Source of the DNA: JANYIP01 sp031394045
GTDB taxonomy: Bacteria; Actinomycetota; Actinomycetes; Prado026
Length of the DNA: 8,541 bases
NCBI GenBank assembly: GCA_031394045.1
Contig: JANMWN010000308.1
Coordinates: forward strand, 1-8,541
Direction: 5' to 3'
Shown here: one piece after another, positions 5,970 through 8,541 of the stretch
Layout of the letters: each line of letters opens with the position of its first letter
Numbering within the stretch: position 1 is the stretch's first letter
The notes under the pieces: model-generated
Databases searched by the model: none
The model's input: only the letters and a program-made list of their open reading frames with translations
What the model was told of the DNA's origin: nothing
Made by a program: the position numbers and the translations under genes

Positions 5970-7583
5970 ATGGCAGCAGAGACCGCACCAGCGCAGCCCG
6001 GCACCCGAGAAGCCCTCCCCGACCTGCACACCACGGCCGGAAAGCTGGCCCAGCTCCGGCACAAGATCGACGAGGCGCAGCACGCCGGCTCCGCGCGCTC
6101 CATCGAGAAGCAGCACAAGCGGGGCAAGGGCACCGCCCGCGAGCGGGTCGAGGCCTTCCTCGACGCGGGCTCCTTCGTCGAGACGGACGCGCTCGCCCGG
6201 CACCGGTCGAGCAACTTCGACCTGGGCAGCCACCGCCCGTACGGCGACGGCGTCATCACCGGGTTCGGGACGGTCGACGGCCGCCAGGTCTGCGTATTCG
6301 CCCAGGACTTCACCGTCTTCGGCGGCTCCCTCGGCGAGGTGTTCGGCGAGAAGATCGTCAAGATCATGGACATGGCGCTCAAGATCGGCTGCCCGGTGGT
6401 GGGCATCAACGACTCGGGTGGCGCCCGCATCCAGGAAGGTGTCGTCTCGCTCGGGCTGTACGGCGAGATCTTCCGGCGCAACGTGCTGGCCTCAGGCGTC
6501 GTGCCGCAGCTGTCGCTGATCATGGGGCCGTGCGCCGGCGGCGCCGTCTACTCGCCCGCGATCACCGACTTCACGCTGATGGTGGACCAGACCTCGCACA
6601 TGTTCATCACCGGGCCGGACGTGATCCGTACCGTGACCGGCGAGGACGTCGAGATGGAGGAGCTGGGCGGGGCGCGTACCCACAACTCCAAGTCCGGCGT
6701 GGCCCACTTCGTCGCCGCTGACGAGGCCGACTGCCTCGACCTGGCCAGGGCGCTGCTGTCGTACCTGCCCAGCAACAACCTCGAGGACCCGCCGATCTTC
6801 GAGACCTCAGGGGACCTCGAGATCACCGACGAGGACCTCGCACTCGACCGGATCATCCCCGACTCGGCGAACCACCCGTACGACATGCGCGCTGTCATCG
6901 GCGCGATCGTCGACGACGGGGAGTTTCTCGAGGTGCAGGCGCTGTGGGCGCCCAACATCCTGTGCGGGTTCGGCCGGGTGGAGGGCAGCGCGGTCGGCGT
7001 CGTCGCCAACCAGCCGATGCAGTTCGCCGGGACGCTCGACATCGACGCATCCGAGAAGGCCGCGCGCTTCGTGCGTACCTGCGACGCCTTCAACATCCCG
7101 GTGCTCACGTTCGTCGACGTGCCCGGATTCCTCCCCGGCACCGACCAGGAGTGGAACGGCATCATCCGGCGCGGCGCCAAGCTCATCTACGCGTACGCCG
7201 AGGCGACCGTGCCGCTCGTGACGGTGATCACCCGCAAGGCCTTTGGTGGCGCGTACGACGTCATGGGCTCCAAGCACCTGGGCGCCGACGTCAACCTCGC
7301 GTGGCCGACCGCCCAGATCGCGGTGATGGGCGCGCAGGGAGCGGTGAACATCCTGCACCGCAAGGAGATCGCCGAGGCCGCCGACGCCGAAGTCGCCCGC
7401 AAGGCGTTGATCGAGACGTACGAGGACGCGCTGCTCAACCCCTACCTCGCGGCTGAGCGAGGCTACGTCGACGCGGTGATCGAGCCATCGCAGACTCGGG
7501 CGTACGTGGCTCGGTCCCTGCGGTCGCTGCGCAACAAACGGCAGAACCGGCCGCCACGCAAGCACGGAAACATCCCCCTCTAG
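5970..7583 (+). CDS. accD5: Acyl-CoA (propionyl-CoA) carboxylase beta subunit
   Basis: This is a 537-residue carboxyltransferase subunit that moves CO2 from carboxybiotin on the alpha subunit to acyl-CoA, most likely propionyl-CoA giving methylmalonyl-CoA. The N-terminal crotonase-like half carries GINDSGGARIQEG (145-157) and GPCAGGAVY (186-194); the C-terminal half carries FVDVPGFLPG (381-390) and RKAFGGAYDVM (422-432). The glycine pairs 190-191 and 426-427 are the expected oxyanion-hole elements. D430 in AYDVM aligns with the Asp that favours propionyl-CoA in Streptomyces PccB (D422), whereas acetyl-CoA-preferring enzymes have Ile. The ending KHGNIPL is typical. Length matches PccB/AccD5 (about 530-550). 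ATG 5970 gives the usual N-terminus (MAAETAP); the frame stays open upstream only because of high GC. It is followed after 2 bases by accE and then maf, and is divergent from birA. The symbol pccB would be equally suitable. Confidence 0.96.
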   Translation: MAAETAPAQPGTREALPDLHTTAGKLAQLRHKIDEAQHAGSARSIEKQHKRGKGTARERVEAFLDAGSFVETDALARHRSSNFDLGSHRPYGDGVITGFGTVDGRQVCVFAQDFTVFGGSLGEVFGEKIVKIMDMALKIGCPVVGINDSGGARIQEGVVSLGLYGEIFRRNVLASGVVPQLSLIMGPCAGGAVYSPAITDFTLMVDQTSHMFITGPDVIRTVTGEDVEMEELGGARTHNSKSGVAHFVAADEADCLDLARALLSYLPSNNLEDPPIFETSGDLEITDEDLALDRIIPDSANHPYDMRAVIGAIVDDGEFLEVQALWAPNILCGFGRVEGSAVGVVANQPMQFAGTLDIDASEKAARFVRTCDAFNIPVLTFVDVPGFLPGTDQEWNGIIRRGAKLIYAYAEATVPLVTVITRKAFGGAYDVMGSKHLGADVNLAWPTAQIAVMGAQGAVNILHRKEIAEAADAEVARKALIETYEDALLNPYLAAERGYVDAVIEPSQTRAYVARSLRSLRNKRQNRPPRKHGNIPL

Positions 7584-7585
7584 GC

Positions 7586-7864
7586 ATGGGTACCGACGAA
7601 CACTCGGCACCCGCCGAGGTGGCCGAGGTGGCCGAAGCCGCCGCCGTCGCCGTCGCCGGGGCGGCGCTGCCCTTGCTGCGGGTCGTGCGCGGCGAGCCGA
7701 CCGATGCGGAGCTCGCGGCGCTCGTGGTCGCGGTGGCCATGCGCTCGGGTGCTGCCGCGCCGGCCCCGTTGGCGCGGTCGCTGTGGCGCAGCCGGAGCCG
7801 CAACATCCGCCCCGCCGTCAGTCCATCGCCCGGAGCCTGGCGAGCGTCCGGCCTGCCACGTTGA
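7586..7864 (+). CDS. accE: Acyl-CoA carboxylase epsilon subunit
   Basis: This is a 92-residue small subunit that, in actinobacterial acyl-CoA carboxylases, binds the beta subunit and promotes assembly and activity of the alpha-beta complex. The core LRVVRGEPTDAELAALVV (31-48) and the tail pattern W-R-S-R-S-R-N-I-R-P followed by GAWRASGLPR (83-92) are typical of AccE/PccE. The first 28 residues are Ala/Glu/Val-rich and come from a 9-base tandem repeat; this part varies in the family. The start ATG 7586 is 2 bases after the accD5 stop, with no obvious ribosome site, so translation is probably coupled. The stop TGA overlaps the proposed TTG start of maf (TTGA). The location directly after a beta subunit gene supports the call. 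Confidence 0.93.
   Translation: MGTDEHSAPAEVAEVAEAAAVAVAGAALPLLRVVRGEPTDAELAALVVAVAMRSGAAAPAPLARSLWRSRSRNIRPAVSPSPGAWRASGLPR
7613..7639 (+). repeat. 9-base tandem repeat, three copies, in accE
   Basis: GCCGAGGTG is repeated twice exactly and a third time as GCCGAAGCC. It encodes A-E-V, A-E-V, A-E-A in the variable N-terminus of AccE. The short unit keeps the frame, so copy number could change between strains without breaking the gene. Confidence 0.7.
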
Positions 7865-8523
7865 CCCGTCGTCTCGTCCTTGCGTCCGCGTCACCGGCTC
7901 GGCTGGCGCGGCTGCGCGCAGGTGGGCTCGACCCCGAGGTGGTCGTCAGCGGGGTCGACGAGGACGGCGTGACTGGTACGCCGGCCGCGGTCACCCTTGA
8001 GCTGGCCGCGCGCAAGGCGGCCGCTGTCGCCGCGCTGCCTGCGTGCGCCGGCGCCCTCGTGGTCGGCTGCGACTCCGTGCTCGACCTCGACGGCGTCGCA
8101 CTCGGCAAGCCCACCGATGCCGCCGACGCGATGGCGCGCTGGCAGGCGATGCGCGGGCGGGTCGGGACCCTGGTCACCGGGCACTGCGTGATCGACACCC
8201 GCGACGGCCGCACCGCCTCGGCGGTGGCGACTACCGACGTACGCTTCGGCTCCCCCACCGACGCCGAGCTGGCTGCGTACGTCGCGAGCGGCGAGCCGCT
8301 GGCCGTGGCCGGCGCGTTCACCATCGACGGCCTGGGCGCCTGGTTCGTGGCCGGTGTGGACGGCGACCCCTCCAACGTCATCGGGATCTCGTTGCCGCTC
8401 CTGCGTACCCTCCTCGCCGACCTCGGAACCGACCTCACCGCCCTCTGGCCCCCCGCTTTTCCGAGTCGAGGTTTGGATTTAACGGGGGGGGAGGGGGTGT
8501 GGGCCCGGGTTTTGAGAAAATAG
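7861..8523 (+). CDS. maf: Maf-family nucleoside triphosphate pyrophosphatase
   Basis: Maf proteins hydrolyse non-canonical or pyrimidine nucleoside triphosphates to monophosphates in the cytoplasm. Visible signatures are LVLASASPARL (5-15), VVSGVDEDG (28-36), VVGCDSVL, LGKPTDAADA, MRGRVGTLVTGH and the C-terminal GEPLAVAGAFTIDGLGAWFV with GDPSNVIGISLPLLRTLL. Start TTG 7861 overlaps the accE stop as TTGA and gives the usual MTRRLVLASAS N-terminus; GTG 7783 would add 26 residues overlapping accE and looks wrong. Residue 13 is Ala where many Maf proteins have Arg (SPRR). The normal C-terminus is reached around W196 (8446-8448), where family members end or nearly end. The remaining codons to TAG 8521 (PPAFPSRG...) do not resemble Maf and fall in doubtful sequence, so the true stop is probably near 8449. 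It is the third gene of the accD5-accE-maf unit, as in M. tuberculosis. Confidence 0.9.
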   Translation: MTRRLVLASASPARLARLRAGGLDPEVVVSGVDEDGVTGTPAAVTLELAARKAAAVAALPACAGALVVGCDSVLDLDGVALGKPTDAADAMARWQAMRGRVGTLVTGHCVIDTRDGRTASAVATTDVRFGSPTDAELAAYVASGEPLAVAGAFTIDGLGAWFVAGVDGDPSNVIGISLPLLRTLLADLGTDLTALWPPAFPSRGLDLTGGEGVWARVLRK

Positions 8524-8541
8524 GAGAGGGGGGGGGGGGGG
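8449..8541. other. Low-quality contig-end sequence with G homopolymers
   Basis: After the last Maf-like codon the sequence changes character. It has a C6 run, AT-rich scraps such as GGATTTAAC and TTTTGAGAAAATAG, a G8 run (8484-8491), a G5 run (8493-8497) and a terminal G14 run (8528-8541). Reads from two-colour instruments produce such poly-G tails when signal is lost. I see no gene or regulatory element here that I would trust. Confidence 0.75.

Noticed and set aside
4619..6721. A 700-codon open frame on the plus strand
   Set aside because: It crosses birA and the PH-protein gene antisense and then enters accD5 in the wrong frame; the product has no domain.
7697..8283. The string PTDAELAA shared by AccE (7697-7726) and Maf (8254-8283)
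   Set aside because: Each copy is at a position normal for its own family and the DNA differs at several sites, so this is coincidence and not a duplicated segment.

Overview
This 8.5-kb window is typical of a high-GC actinobacterium. The gene content and protein style suggest Propionibacteriales (Nocardioides-like), but the genus is a guess. Its core is a gene block I recognise from Actinobacteria: membrane PH-domain protein, biotin-protein ligase (birA), acyl-CoA carboxylase beta subunit (accD5/pccB), epsilon subunit (accE) and Maf nucleotide pyrophosphatase. From memory, the same order occurs in Mycobacterium tuberculosis (Rv3278c to Rv3282). In Streptomyces an adenylate cyclase gene also lies beside pccB.

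Layout: positions 1-229 (minus) hold the N-terminus of a second acyl-CoA carboxylase beta-type gene that runs off the window. Positions 251-3474 (minus) hold two tandem paralogous diguanylate cyclases, each with a GAF domain, a GGDEF domain and a second GAF-like domain, joined by a 4-bp stop/start overlap. Positions 3475-3602 are a short intergenic region with a perfect 9-bp inverted repeat and a possible promoter. Positions 3603-5950 (minus) hold a class III adenylate cyclase, the PH-domain membrane protein and birA, read in the order birA, PH protein, cyclase. Positions 5970-8523 (plus) hold accD5/pccB, accE and maf as a tightly packed operon divergent from birA. Only 19 bp separate birA from accD5, and those base pairs carry overlapping -10-like hexamers on the two strands.

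How the genes fit together: BirA attaches biotin to the biotin-carrier (alpha) subunit, which is not encoded here. AccD5 and AccE are the carboxyltransferase and assembly subunits that use this biotin to make methylmalonyl-CoA or malonyl-CoA. Maf is a housekeeping nucleotide-clearing enzyme. The flanking cyclases are predicted to make cAMP and c-di-GMP. A link between these second messengers and acyl-CoA carboxylation is suggested only by proximity.

The last ~90 bases (from about 8449) look like poor-quality contig-end sequence with G homopolymers, so the C-terminus of Maf cannot be trusted. I found no RNA genes, mobile elements or CRISPR arrays. Apart from the tandem GGDEF pair and the compact divergent promoter region, the window is mostly ordinary conserved chromosome, and I see no clearly new system.
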